Positions 44,085 to 53,826 are shown, counted from the stretch's first letter. The stretch: 63,997 nucleotides of DNA from Cytophaga sp. FL35 (GCF_014349235.1 NZ_JACSOH010000023.1:1-63997); one strand, 5' to 3'. The notes: generated by a model from the letters alone, not told the origin. A program made the numbers and translations.

Positions 44085-46715
44085 TTAGGTTTTTTTTTCC
44101 TGTGCAAATTCAACCGTAAAGATTGAGCCCTCGCTCACCTTACTTTTGGCAGATATTTTGCCCCCCAATGATTCAATCTGAGTCTTGGTCATATATAGTC
44201 CTACACCTTTTGCTTCGGGGTGCTTATGAAATACCTTGTTCATTTTAAACAATTTGTCACCATAACGTTCCAAGTTCATACCCAGACCATTATCCTTAAA
44301 AATTAGGTGAATGCGATTATCTTTAATTTTTGAGGTTACCTCAATCACTGGCTTTCTGTCCGGATGTTTATATTTTAAGGCATTCCCTATGAGATTTTGA
44401 AAAATACTGTCCATGTAAATTGGGTTGTAGACCATGGAATCTATTTGTGAGAAATCAGCAGAAATAGTGGCTCCCGTTCTTTCGATTTCTGCCGTTAGGA
44501 TTTCTTGAGTTTTAGTAAGCACGTTGGAAAACGAGAGCTCTTTCAAGTTTACGCCGTTCTCTGTTTGAACCCTTAGAGTATCTACGAGGGTATCAAGAGT
44601 CAAGGTTAAATGATCAATGACCTTTTCAAATTTTTCAAATAAAATTCCTTTTTCCCCTTCCGATTTAGCGATTTTATAAAGCGATAATAGGGCATTTAGA
44701 TTGTTTACGGGAGCTCTCAGGTTATGGGTTGTGATATGCGAAAAATCTTCCAGTTGATGATTTTGAGCTTTAAGCTCATCTGTCAACGCTTCTAATTCTT
44801 TTTTAGAGGTAAGAATTTTTTGCTCATCTTCCTTTTCTTTGGTTACATCTCTTGCCACCCAAGCACCTAAAACGCCTTCATTGGTAAATACAGGCCCCAC
44901 CGTAACCTCTACAGGAATTTCCTCGCCTTTCTTTGATTTCATGAACAACTGTTCATCTACATTGACCGATACTATTCGCGGGTTTTCAAAGAAATCTTTT
45001 CTTAGTAACGTTCCTGAGCTATAAAATCTTTCTGGAATCAACAATTTTATGCTTTTTCCAATTAACTCCTTACTAGAATAGCCAAACATTTTTTTGGCCT
45101 CATTATTGACCATTTCAATAATTCCCTCCTTATTTAAAATCAGATTTGGATAGGGGGCAGAATCCAAAATATTTCTGATTTTTGCCTCCTCCTTAAACTG
45201 AAGAGTAATATCCTGGCAGACGCCGATTACTTCCTCCGCCTCGCCATTTTCATTGGTGTAAACAGTTTGGTTAATTTTAAGCGTTTTTTCCGTTCCATCC
45301 TTTAAAATAATCCGATGGATGAAATCTTCAAATGTCCCCGTCCGGTCACCAGTTTTTCTATGCTCTAAAAGAATCTTTTTATCATCGGGGTGTACGTAGC
45401 TCAGCATTTCTTCAAAGGAAACTTTGGAATCTTTGATATCCATACCGTACATGGCCAATAGGTTGTTGGACCATGTTGTGTATCTATTTCCTAATTTTAG
45501 ATGCCAATGCCCCATCAGTGCCTTTTCTTCAGCTAGGTTTAATAGATTATTTTTTTTAAGTATTTCGGTTTCAAAAGTCTTTTGCTCAGTTATATCTTGA
45601 AAAATGCCCAAAATCTCTTTGATTCTTCCACTATCCTTATCTTCATATACTTCACCGGTTACCATCAGCGTCCGGACTTCATTATTCCCAAGAATAATCC
45701 TAAATACAAGTTGGTCTAACTTTCTTTCCTTTAAAGCCCTTAACCTGTAGTCGTCAACTCTTTTTAAATCCTTGGGATGAACAAATTTTAATAGGGATTT
45801 TATGGGGGCCTTTTCATCTTCAAACTCAATTCCAAAAAGCCTAAATAGATTCCAAGAACCTAAAATATAATCGGTTTGGTCTTGCCAATACCAATGGCCC
45901 ATATGTGCCTTTTGTTCTGCTACATTGAGCAGATGGTTTTTTCTGAGGATTTCATTCTCAAAATTCTTTTGCTCCGTTATATCTTGGGAAATACCTAATA
46001 CATTGACAATGTTTCCTTGTTCATCTGTATTCACTTCTCCTATGACCTTAATGTACCGAACGTGGCCCTTAAATACAATTCTATGGGTAAAGGACTTGTA
46101 CACCTTTGTTTGCATGGAAATGGCTAAGCTAGCCTGCACATCCTCCATATCGTCTGGATGTACATCTTTCAATATGGTTTCAAGGGGAACTGCTGAGCCC
46201 TTTTCAATTCCCAATAATTCGCACATATTATCGGAACAAGTCGCCAATTTGGTGGAAGCGTCCCATAACCAATGTCCTAATTGCGCCTTTTCTTGAGCTA
46301 CATTAAAAAGTTGGTTGCTATTACTCAATTCAACTTGCAATTTCTTTTGATTTGTTATATCCAAGGTAAGGCCCTTGATCATTTTGCATTTTCCATCTAT
46401 CATTTCAGCAGATGCCGCTAGCATTACCCAGATTATATTTTTCTTAGGCGTTTGTAGTTGAACTTCTTCGGAGAATGCACCACCGGACTGCATAATATCC
46501 CTTAGTTTGGAATTGATACGTTGGTGGTCCGCATCATTCACATAGAAGATTTTACTGTGATCGAGGGTTGTGGTAGCGTTTAAAGGTACTTCTAGAATAC
46601 TGCAAGTAACATCGTCAAGGGAAGAGGTCTGGTTGTCGAAGTTCAAATACCAATGACCAATTCTTGCAACACTGTATAACTTATCTTCCGATGGAAAATT
46701 ATTGTTTTCCTTCAC
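44085..46715 (-). CDS. Multi-PAS sensor histidine kinase
   Basis: An 876-residue soluble kinase with a GTG start directly after an in-frame stop. Four tandem PAS modules of the PAS_3 kind (each opening with a variant of 'AEQKAHMGHWYW') occupy about 10-510, a fifth PAS ('ILDSAPYPNLILNKEGIIEMVN') about 520-640, then a coiled coil, a phosphoacceptor domain with His in 'DFSHITTHNLRAPVNNL' and a HATPase domain ('LIGNALKYKHPDR', 'DNGLGMNLERYG', 'GVGLYMTKTQIE'). No membrane helix is seen, so it senses cytoplasmic cues such as light, redox or ligands. It has no adjacent response regulator; the receiver at 28361 is one conceivable partner. Confidence 0.92.
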   Translation of the reverse strand: MKENNNFPSEDKLYSVARIGHWYLNFDNQTSSLDDVTCSILEVPLNATTTLDHSKIFYVNDADHQRINSKLRDIMQSGGAFSEEVQLQTPKKNIIWVMLAASAEMIDGKCKMIKGLTLDITNQKKLQVELSNSNQLFNVAQEKAQLGHWLWDASTKLATCSDNMCELLGIEKGSAVPLETILKDVHPDDMEDVQASLAISMQTKVYKSFTHRIVFKGHVRYIKVIGEVNTDEQGNIVNVLGISQDITEQKNFENEILRKNHLLNVAEQKAHMGHWYWQDQTDYILGSWNLFRLFGIEFEDEKAPIKSLLKFVHPKDLKRVDDYRLRALKERKLDQLVFRIILGNNEVRTLMVTGEVYEDKDSGRIKEILGIFQDITEQKTFETEILKKNNLLNLAEEKALMGHWHLKLGNRYTTWSNNLLAMYGMDIKDSKVSFEEMLSYVHPDDKKILLEHRKTGDRTGTFEDFIHRIILKDGTEKTLKINQTVYTNENGEAEEVIGVCQDITLQFKEEAKIRNILDSAPYPNLILNKEGIIEMVNNEAKKMFGYSSKELIGKSIKLLIPERFYSSGTLLRKDFFENPRIVSVNVDEQLFMKSKKGEEIPVEVTVGPVFTNEGVLGAWVARDVTKEKEDEQKILTSKKELEALTDELKAQNHQLEDFSHITTHNLRAPVNNLNALLSLYKIAKSEGEKGILFEKFEKVIDHLTLTLDTLVDTLRVQTENGVNLKELSFSNVLTKTQEILTAEIERTGATISADFSQIDSMVYNPIYMDSIFQNLIGNALKYKHPDRKPVIEVTSKIKDNRIHLIFKDNGLGMNLERYGDKLFKMNKVFHKHPEAKGVGLYMTKTQIESLGGKISAKSKVSEGSIFTVEFAQEKKT

Positions 46716-47012
46716 TACTTAATTTTGTATTCTATAAACGTATAAAATGAAGTTTTCTTACAAAAACTATATTAAAATACAATCGGTTACATTTCGCTAA
46801 TTTAATACAATTAACTGAATTTATGAAAGGAAGGAGTAAGGTTTTAGACCACTGGAAGATAAATATCGGCCAAGACATTATATAATATAGACTGTTAACA
46901 AAGTAATTTATTTCTTGTTAAATTTATATTAAAATAAATACGAGCCCTAAATAATATTAAAAAAGAGCATATTATATTACTTTGCATCTTATTTTATTTT
47001 AAAACCATTAAT
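46716..47012. other. AT-rich intergenic region
   Basis: About 300 bp between the divergent PAS kinase and menB genes; only trivial ORFs of under 25 codons. TTACTTTG at 46978-46985 could be the -7 element of menB. Confidence 0.4.
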
Positions 47013-47855
47013 ATGCGTAAAGCAAACTGGCAAACAGCTATAGAATTTGAAGATATTACCTATAAGAAAAGTGATGGCGTAGCACGTATAGCTTTCAATA
47101 GACCTAATGTACGAAATGCTTTTAGACCCAAAACTACAAGTGAACTTTACAAAGCGTTTTATGATGCCCAAGAAGATACCTCTATAGGGGTGGTTCTATT
47201 ATCAGCTGAGGGTCCATCCACAAAAGATGGTGTTTATTCCTTTTGCAGTGGGGGCGACCAAAAGGCCAGGGGAGAGCAGGGCTATGTGGGCGATGATGGA
47301 ATGCACAGACTCAATATATTGGAAGTACAAAGGCAAATCAGGTTTATGCCTAAGGTAGTCATTGCCGTAGTTCCGGGATGGGCCGTTGGTGGCGGACATA
47401 GCCTACATGTAGTTTGCGATATGACGCTTGCCAGCAAGGAGCACGCCATATTTAAACAAACCGATGCCGATGTTACCAGTTTTGATGCGGGTTACGGTTC
47501 TGCGTATTTAGCTAAAATGGTGGGACAAAAAAAAGCACGTGAAATTTTCTTCTTAGGGAGAAACTACTCTGCCCAAGAAGCTTATGAAATGGGAATGGTT
47601 AACGCTGTTGTTCCGCATGACCAACTTGAAGATACGGCCTATCAATGGGCTCAAGAGGTATTGGAGAAATCTCCAACCTCCATCAAAATGCTCAAATTTG
47701 CCATGAATTTAACGGATGATGGTATGGTGGGCCAGCAAGTATTTGCTGGGGAGGCCACTAGACTCGCCTATGGCACGGAAGAAGCCAAGGAAGGCCGAAA
47801 TGCCTTTTTGGAAAAAAGAAAACCCGATTTCGGTAAAAATAAGTGGATTCCCTAA
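47013..47855 (+). CDS. menB: 1,4-dihydroxy-2-naphthoyl-CoA synthase
   Basis: A 280-residue crotonase-fold enzyme that closes the second ring in menaquinone synthesis, turning o-succinylbenzoyl-CoA into dihydroxynaphthoyl-CoA. Family segments visible: 'VARIAFNRPNVRNAFRPKTTSEL', 'SFCSGGDQKARG' oxyanion loop, 'VVPGWAVGGGHSLHVVCDMTLAS', 'TDADVTSFDAGYGSAYLAKMVGQ' and the C-terminal 'GRNAFLEKRKPDF'. Length is normal. No other men genes are in the window, so the pathway is dispersed. The gene is followed by a strong terminator. Confidence 0.94.
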   Translation: MRKANWQTAIEFEDITYKKSDGVARIAFNRPNVRNAFRPKTTSELYKAFYDAQEDTSIGVVLLSAEGPSTKDGVYSFCSGGDQKARGEQGYVGDDGMHRLNILEVQRQIRFMPKVVIAVVPGWAVGGGHSLHVVCDMTLASKEHAIFKQTDADVTSFDAGYGSAYLAKMVGQKKAREIFFLGRNYSAQEAYEMGMVNAVVPHDQLEDTAYQWAQEVLEKSPTSIKMLKFAMNLTDDGMVGQQVFAGEATRLAYGTEEAKEGRNAFLEKRKPDFGKNKWIP

Positions 47856-47880
47856 GTGGTTCTTTAAAAATATCGTCCAT

Positions 47881-47912
47881 GAAAAAAGCCTTCTTAATTG
47901 AAGGCTTTTTTA
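47881..47912 (+). terminator. Intrinsic terminator after menB
   Basis: AAAAAAGCCTTC / GAAGGCTTTTTT: an 8-bp GC-containing stem flanked by A and T tracts, 26 bp after the stop. Confidence 0.85.
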
Positions 47913-48061
47913 AGAGAACACACTATATGAAAAAATTAACTCCTGCATTAATTCTTTTATAAACTTAAAATAGTTGCTCTAAACTTTAAAAGATATGTTG
48001 CCTGCTTAAGTATAATTGTTGTGAAAAGGGCATTTTTATAAATCAGACCGGCTTGAAAAAC

Positions 48062-49390
48062 TTATTCGAATGCAGCAATGACATTTTTAAGAAAGTAATT
48101 AAAATCAAAATCCGGACTTTCCGCCAACCCGGTTCTCACAATTACCAAATCCTTACTGGGGATAATAAAAACTCTTTGACCTTGGTATCCATTAGCTGAA
48201 AACATATCTGCGGGGGCATCCGGAAACTTCTTCTCTGCATTGAGCCAAAAATGCGCACCATACGTTCCATTTGAATGTTCCGTTGGCCGAGTGATGTATT
48301 TTATCCAGCTTTCATCAAATAATTGCTCTCCATTCCAATTTCCATTATTTAAATATAATAGTCCAAATTTTGCCCAGTCCCTCGTATTTGCCCATGCATA
48401 GGATGAACCTACATAATTCCCGGCCTGGTCGGTTTCAATTATCATTGAATTCATCCCAATTTTATCAATGAGGCTAACGTATGGAAAATCCATATATTCT
48501 TGATGTGACTTAAATTGTTGTCTTAAAATGCCGGATAACAAATTGGAGGTTCCCGAAGAGTAATTCCAGATTTCCGTGGGTGGTGCCAAAGGTTTCTTTT
48601 TTGCCTGACCAACCGTCATATCCGTATCTAAAAAGAGCATTTTGGTAACATCCGAAATACTGGTATAATCCTCTTCCCATTCCAATCCGCTCTGCATTCT
48701 TAACAAATGGTTCAAGGTTATATTTTTGCGTTCATCACTTTGCCATGCCGAAATAGGGGCAGGAAGGTCCAAGTCAATTTTACCCTCGTATTCCAAAAGA
48801 CCATATAAAGTGGCCATAACACTTTTGGTCATGCTCCAACCTAGGACAGGGGTTTGATGGTCAAAACCTTTGGTGTAACGCTCTGCCACGATCTGATTTT
48901 TATAAGCCACTAAAACCGTCCTTGTTTTTTGAATATCCGGGTTTTCAAAAGCTTTGTCCATGGCGTATTCTAAACGGCCGTAGTCCACATTTTTAAAGAC
49001 GGTATCTTTTTGTGGACCATCACCATAAGGAAAAGGCATACGGTTAGCTTTTTTTCTTCTCCGAGGGACGGTAATTTTAGAATTTTCATCAAATTCTTCA
49101 TTGATCAACATGCAGCCGATACCATCAAAACAAACAGCTTCCCTATTCATCAAAGCAAATACCGAGGCTTTTGCTCTGGCATCCTCCACATCCACAGAAG
49201 CTAATTTTATTAAGGGAACATTATTATCGTTTACAGTAACGGATGCAGGAGTTCTACCGGTCAAAAAAACAGTAGATGCCATATTTTTAGAGGCATATCC
49301 AGATATGATATTTAGTTTGGGATATTGCGTGTAAACCACAATTGCCAAAAGAAGGACGAGAACTAATAATATTTTTTTGAATAACTTCAT
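48062..49390 (-). CDS. Serine hydrolase of the class C beta-lactamase family
   Basis: A 442-residue membrane-anchored or exported enzyme (hydrophobic N-terminus 5-20). The nucleophile motif S-x-x-K is at 186-189 (GWSMTKSV), followed by the Tyr motif 'NYSSGTSNL' and a C-terminal 'GAHFWLNAE' near the third active-site region. It has an N-terminal extension of about 140 residues ahead of the catalytic domain. The fold covers esterases, D-aminopeptidases, DD-peptidases and amide hydrolases such as 6-aminohexanoate-dimer hydrolase, so the substrate is open. It is divergent from the cytochrome/FG-GAP operon. Confidence 0.85.
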   Translation of the reverse strand: MKLFKKILLVLVLLLAIVVYTQYPKLNIISGYASKNMASTVFLTGRTPASVTVNDNNVPLIKLASVDVEDARAKASVFALMNREAVCFDGIGCMLINEEFDENSKITVPRRRKKANRMPFPYGDGPQKDTVFKNVDYGRLEYAMDKAFENPDIQKTRTVLVAYKNQIVAERYTKGFDHQTPVLGWSMTKSVMATLYGLLEYEGKIDLDLPAPISAWQSDERKNITLNHLLRMQSGLEWEEDYTSISDVTKMLFLDTDMTVGQAKKKPLAPPTEIWNYSSGTSNLLSGILRQQFKSHQEYMDFPYVSLIDKIGMNSMIIETDQAGNYVGSSYAWANTRDWAKFGLLYLNNGNWNGEQLFDESWIKYITRPTEHSNGTYGAHFWLNAEKKFPDAPADMFSANGYQGQRVFIIPSKDLVIVRTGLAESPDFDFNYFLKNVIAAFE

Positions 49391-49560
49391 GAGAAACTGA
49401 AAGAAAAGGTTTGTTTAAGTAAAAATAGAAATTTGAACCTTTAAATATCCATTTAAATTATTACCCCTTATAATTGCCTCAAAATACTTTTTGCTATTTT
49501 GAACCTTTGGTAGTAGAACCTCCAAAAAATAAAATAGGTACCTTTCCATTTACTAAAAAG

Positions 49561-51102
49561 ATGTATATGGCTACTTACTATAGGTGGGTTTTAATGTTAA
49601 TTCTGTTCTTGTTTATATCCGTATCATGTAAAAAAACAACAGAGGAAAAACAGCAGGCCCTTTATCAAAATTATTGTGCCAGTTGCCATATGCTACCTAG
49701 TTTGGACGCCCTGCCCAGGCATCTATGGGAACAAGAGGTACTCCCTGATATGGCCGCAAGACTTGGAATAAGGGATTCTACCAATGACCCTTATAAAAAT
49801 CTTTCTTTGGTGGAACAAGGGGCCTTATTGAAAGCCAATGTATATCCATCGGACCCACTATTGCCAATGGAAGATTGGGAATTGCTAAAAGAATACATAA
49901 TTGAAAATGCACCTCAAAAACTCCCCGTTATAAAGAAAAGGGAATTGAAGGAATTAACACAATTTTCGGTCAAGAATATCGCAATCGATTCCATAAATGG
50001 GAGTACAATTTCATACTTACGATATGACTCCATAGATCGTAAAATTTTTACGGGATCCATGCGAGGAAAGCTTACAAAATATAACCCGCGAAAAGACTCC
50101 TTGGAACTTGTATTGCGTGCTGGCAGTACAATAACCCATTTTTCACAAAATTTGGATACTACTTATTTAACTACCATTGGTTTTCTATTACCTTCTGAAA
50201 TACCAGCTGGGGACTTGGGAATTAAACAAGGAAATAAGATAAGGAGCCTGCCCCAAAAACTTCATAGACCCGTTCACACCCTAATTCATGATTTCAATTC
50301 CGATGGAAAAGATGAAATTTTAATAAGTGAATTTGGAGATCTAAAAGGGCAATTATCATTATGGAAAAAGAATGGACAGGGGCATTTTACAGAAACCATT
50401 CTCCTACAGCAACCAGGAGTGATTAGGACAATAGCTAAGGATTTAAACAAGGATGGCAAAGATGATATTATGGTATTAACATCACAAGGGGAGGAGGGAA
50501 TAACCATTTTTTACCAATCAAAGGATTTAACTTTCAAATCTGAGCAAGTACTTAGATTCCCTCCCAATTATGGCTCTAGTTGGTTTGAATTGGTTGATTT
50601 TGACAACGATGGGGATTTAGACATTCTTACCGTTCATGGGGATAATGCGGATAAAACATATACCGCGAAACCATATCATGGAATGAGAGTTCACTTAAAT
50701 AACGGGCAAAATCAATTTATAGAGTCATTTTTTTACCCCATGAATGGGTGCACCCGGATAATTGCAAAAGATTTTGATGCTGATAATGATGTGGACATCG
50801 CTCTCCTCTCTACGTTTCCGGATTATAAAGCGCACCCAGATGAATCCTTCATATACCTTGAAACAAAGGATGCTAAAAATTTCAAATTTGAAGCCTACAA
50901 ATTACCCGAGCCCAATGATGGCAGGTGGTTTCTGATGGATGTTGGGGATATTGACAAGGATGGAGACGAAGATTTAATGATAAGCTCGCTAACTTACGCC
51001 TATAGTCCTATTCCTGAAAGTCTTGAAAATAAGTGGAAAAATGAGAATATTGATTTAATTATTTTGGAAAACAACCTTCTAAAAAAGGAAGATGAAAACT
51101 AG
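49561..51102 (+). CDS. Lipoprotein with c-type haem motif and FG-GAP repeats
   Basis: A 513-residue lipoprotein starting at the ATG at 49561, where the signal begins (an upstream TTG frame would add 29 residues). The lipobox Cys is residue 23 (ISVSCKK). A haem motif CASCH at 39-43 starts a short cytochrome-c-like domain (to about 120). The C-terminal two thirds contain at least five FG-GAP/VCBS calcium-loop repeats ('DFNSDGKDEI', 'DLNKDGKDDI', 'DFDNDGDLDI', 'DFDADNDVDI', 'DIDKDGDEDL') that would form a beta propeller. It is first in a four-gene overlapping operon with cell-wall-like enzymes. Confidence 0.85.
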   Translation: MYMATYYRWVLMLILFLFISVSCKKTTEEKQQALYQNYCASCHMLPSLDALPRHLWEQEVLPDMAARLGIRDSTNDPYKNLSLVEQGALLKANVYPSDPLLPMEDWELLKEYIIENAPQKLPVIKKRELKELTQFSVKNIAIDSINGSTISYLRYDSIDRKIFTGSMRGKLTKYNPRKDSLELVLRAGSTITHFSQNLDTTYLTTIGFLLPSEIPAGDLGIKQGNKIRSLPQKLHRPVHTLIHDFNSDGKDEILISEFGDLKGQLSLWKKNGQGHFTETILLQQPGVIRTIAKDLNKDGKDDIMVLTSQGEEGITIFYQSKDLTFKSEQVLRFPPNYGSSWFELVDFDNDGDLDILTVHGDNADKTYTAKPYHGMRVHLNNGQNQFIESFFYPMNGCTRIIAKDFDADNDVDIALLSTFPDYKAHPDESFIYLETKDAKNFKFEAYKLPEPNDGRWFLMDVGDIDKDGDEDLMISSLTYAYSPIPESLENKWKNENIDLIILENNLLKKEDEN

Positions 51103-51505
51103 TTTTAGAATATATATAGTTCTGGCATTTTTAATTTATTCCTGTAGTTCTGCAGATAAAGGGTATACATGGAAAACAAAAGAGGTAATGGTATCTGCTT
51201 ATAATTCCACTAAAGGACAAACAGATGGCCAACCCAATATAGCTGCATGGGGAGATACTTTAAAACCAGACCAAAAATCCATAGCCGTTTCAAGGGATTT
51301 GATTCCCCTTGGTTTTAATTACAATACCCAGGTTAAGATAGATGGGTTAGAAGGAATATATTTGGTGAAGGATAAAATGCATTATAGATGGCGAAATAAA
51401 ATTGATGTATATATGGGCTTGGACGTTCAAAAAGCACGTGACTGGGGAAGAAAGAAATTAAAAGTTCAGTATAGGGTAAAAAAAGATAGCATAGACAATG
51501 AATAG
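51092..51505 (+). CDS. 3D-domain lipoprotein
   Basis: A 137-residue lipoprotein (lipobox Cys18, 'LIYSCSSADK'). The mature part resembles the 3D (three-Asp) double-psi beta-barrel domain of MltA/YabE-like proteins: 'VMVSAYNSTKGQTDG', 'IAVSRDLIPLG', 'YLVKDKMHYRWRNKIDVYMG'. These domains are linked to peptidoglycan cleavage or binding. The gene overlaps the preceding one by 11 bp and the next by 8 bp, so the three are translationally coupled. Confidence 0.8.
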   Translation: MKTSFRIYIVLAFLIYSCSSADKGYTWKTKEVMVSAYNSTKGQTDGQPNIAAWGDTLKPDQKSIAVSRDLIPLGFNYNTQVKIDGLEGIYLVKDKMHYRWRNKIDVYMGLDVQKARDWGRKKLKVQYRVKKDSIDNE

Positions 51506-52181
51506 AAAAATTAAAATATGGGTGTTTGTCAACATCATGGTTATCAGTAATTTATTGGTATCGTGTTCCTCTACTAAAAAAATTGTGGACAGGCCAATTG
51601 TCTTTAACGAACAAAGAATGCAATTGACTTCAGAATATATGAAAAACCGATATGGATTGGAGCGAGAACAGCCTATTATTGACCCAAAGATGATTGTTTT
51701 TCATTGGACGGCCATTCCAACCTTAGAAGGCTCTTTTGATGCTTTTAAAGAACCAACGCTTCCCAATTGGCGGCCGGATATCAATTCTGTTAGCGGCCTC
51801 AATGTCTCTACCCATTTTCTAGTAGACCAAGATGGCACCATTTATAGGCTTATGCCAGAGAATATCATGGGCAGACACGTTATTGGTCTTAACCATACAG
51901 CACTAGGAGTAGAAAATGTAGGGGGCACGAGCGAAACTCCTTTAACAGAAGCTCAGCTACAAGCCAATATTTGGTTGGTAAGACACTTGGCAAAGAAATA
52001 CGATATTGAATATGTCATAGGTCATTATGAATATACCCATTTTGAAGGGCATCCATTATGGCTTGAAGTAGATAATAGTTACCGTACCTTAAAAACGGAT
52101 CCAGGTAATGACTTTATGGAAAAGGTTAGAGCCGCTACCCAAAATTTAAATTTTAAATCTGTACCTAAAAAAATCAAGTAA
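51498..52181 (+). CDS. N-acetylmuramoyl-L-alanine amidase lipoprotein
   Basis: A 227-residue lipoprotein (lipobox Cys23, 'LLVSCSSTKK') with an Amidase_2/PGRP domain. Zinc-ligand and catalytic segments: His69 in 'IVFHWTAIPTLEG', 'VSTHFLVDQDGTIYRLMPE', 'GLNHTALGVENVGG', 'YVIGHYEYTHFE' and 'KTDPGNDF'. It would cut the amide bond between N-acetylmuramic acid and the stem peptide, or a related cell-wall fragment. It is the third gene of the coupled operon. Confidence 0.9.
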   Translation: MNRKIKIWVFVNIMVISNLLVSCSSTKKIVDRPIVFNEQRMQLTSEYMKNRYGLEREQPIIDPKMIVFHWTAIPTLEGSFDAFKEPTLPNWRPDINSVSGLNVSTHFLVDQDGTIYRLMPENIMGRHVIGLNHTALGVENVGGTSETPLTEAQLQANIWLVRHLAKKYDIEYVIGHYEYTHFEGHPLWLEVDNSYRTLKTDPGNDFMEKVRAATQNLNFKSVPKKIK

Positions 52182-52184
52182 TAC

Positions 52185-53654
52185 ATGAAATTAATAGCTT
52201 TCGCAATCCTTTTTCTTAGTCTGAATCCTATTTTCTCCCAAAACAATGATATTACGCAAAGCCTGTATGATACCTACGAAAAGTACAAGGAACCTAGCTT
52301 AAACAAACGTAGAATAAAACATAAGCAGGTTCTGGGATTAATTGAAAAGTTTAAGAATAAAAATGGGTTTATTGTTAAAAAGGTAGGTGAATCTATAGAA
52401 GGGAGGTCGCTTAACTTAGTATCTATTGGAACTGGAGAGACCAACGTATTTCTATGGTCTCAAATGCATGGGGATGAACCCACTGCCACACAAGCCATTT
52501 TTGATATTTTCAATTTCTTGGACAGTGAAGATTTTACGGAGCAGAAACAAGCAATTCTGAACAATTGTACCCTTCATTTTCTTCCGATGCTCAATCCTGA
52601 TGGGGCAGAAGTCTACCAAAGGCGTAACAAGTTGGGCATAGATATTAATCGCGATGCGTTAAGATTACAATCCCCAGAAGGACGGACCTTAAAAAGAGTA
52701 CGAGATAGTTTAGATGCAGATTTTGGGTTTAACCTTCATGACCAAAGCACCTATTATAATGCCGAAAGAACCGAGAAACCCGCAACCATTTCGTATTTGG
52801 CTCCAGCTTACAACTATGAGAAAGATATCAATGACGTGCGCGCAAATGCCATGAAGGTAATAGTTTTTATGAATGACATTATACAAAAATATGCACCGGG
52901 GCAAGTTGGAAGATACAATGATGATTTTGAACCTAGGGCATTTGGGGATAATATTCAAAAATGGGGTACAAGTGCCATTTTAATTGAATCTGGCGGATAC
53001 CCCAATGATGTGGAAAAGCAAGAAATTAGAAAGCTTAATTACGTTTCTATACTCTCTGCGATATATACTATAGCCAACGGTAGTTATCAAGATATTGATA
53101 TTAAGAGATATGACGATATCCCGGAGAACGACCGCAAACTATTCGATTTAAAGATTAGTAATGCTACACTTCCGTTGTTAGGGAAAAATTATATTATTGA
53201 TGTAGCCGCTAACCGTTTGGAAGTGGACAAGGACAAGCATAACGATTTTTGGTATAGCAGTAGGATTTTAGAGGTGGGCGACCTATCTACCTATTATGGG
53301 TACGAATCCTTTGATGCAACAGGGTACACCATAATTCCAGGGAAAATTTATCCAGAGACTCAAAAGACCATCGAAAGTGTCCAAAATCTTGATCTTCAAT
53401 TTTTGCTTAAATCCGGGTATACCTATGTTAAAATTGGTACTATTGATAAGCAAAAGCTATCGTCTCCCTTTCCTGTACATTTAATATCAGAAAACTATAA
53501 ACTACCCGATTTTAAAATTGAAATAGGTGCCAACCCTACCTTTTTGTTACAAAAGAACAATGCGATTGAATACGCTATTATTAATGGGTTCCTCATTGAC
53601 CTTGATAACTTTAAGACAGCAAAACTTCTTAAAAACGCAATGATTTATAGATAA
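52185..53654 (+). CDS. M14-family zinc carboxypeptidase, secreted
   Basis: A 489-residue exported metallopeptidase (signal peptide 1-19, 'NPIFSQN'). The M14 zinc site is His95-x-x-Glu98 in 'SQMHGDEPTATQA' with the third His in 'GFNLHDQSTYY'; 'LNPDGAEVYQRRNKLGIDINRDA' is the substrate-binding block and the catalytic Glu lies in 'ILIESGGYPND'. A C-terminal beta domain (about 320-489) has no recognised family. It begins 4 bp after the amidase. In this context it may trim peptides released from peptidoglycan. Confidence 0.9.
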   Translation: MKLIAFAILFLSLNPIFSQNNDITQSLYDTYEKYKEPSLNKRRIKHKQVLGLIEKFKNKNGFIVKKVGESIEGRSLNLVSIGTGETNVFLWSQMHGDEPTATQAIFDIFNFLDSEDFTEQKQAILNNCTLHFLPMLNPDGAEVYQRRNKLGIDINRDALRLQSPEGRTLKRVRDSLDADFGFNLHDQSTYYNAERTEKPATISYLAPAYNYEKDINDVRANAMKVIVFMNDIIQKYAPGQVGRYNDDFEPRAFGDNIQKWGTSAILIESGGYPNDVEKQEIRKLNYVSILSAIYTIANGSYQDIDIKRYDDIPENDRKLFDLKISNATLPLLGKNYIIDVAANRLEVDKDKHNDFWYSSRILEVGDLSTYYGYESFDATGYTIIPGKIYPETQKTIESVQNLDLQFLLKSGYTYVKIGTIDKQKLSSPFPVHLISENYKLPDFKIEIGANPTFLLQKNNAIEYAIINGFLIDLDNFKTAKLLKNAMIYR

Positions 53655-53658
53655 GGTC

Positions 53659-53826
53659 TTAATACGAGAATTGTACATTTAGATTTGAACCCTTAAAAAG
53701 TAGAAGATAGTAGCTAATAAAAACGGTTATGGTTATGCAAATAAACAGTATCAAAGTTCCTACTTGATACCATCTAGGCATACCGTCTAATGAGCTGTTT
53801 TTTATAATAGTGTTCAATACATCCAT
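53659..53826 (-). CDS. Small single-pass membrane protein (55 aa)
   Basis: A 55-codon ORF with ATG and TAA behind an AT-rich leader. The product has a short charged N-terminus ('IIKNSSLDGMPRWYQVG'), one hydrophobic helix (about 22-43, 'LILFICITITVFISYYLLLF') and a polar tail. The size, hydrophobicity and start context make it a credible gene, but I do not recognise it. It lies between the M14 and ompA-type genes, tail to tail with the former (4 bp). Confidence 0.55.
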   Translation of the reverse strand: MDVLNTIIKNSSLDGMPRWYQVGTLILFICITITVFISYYLLLFKGSNLNVQFSY

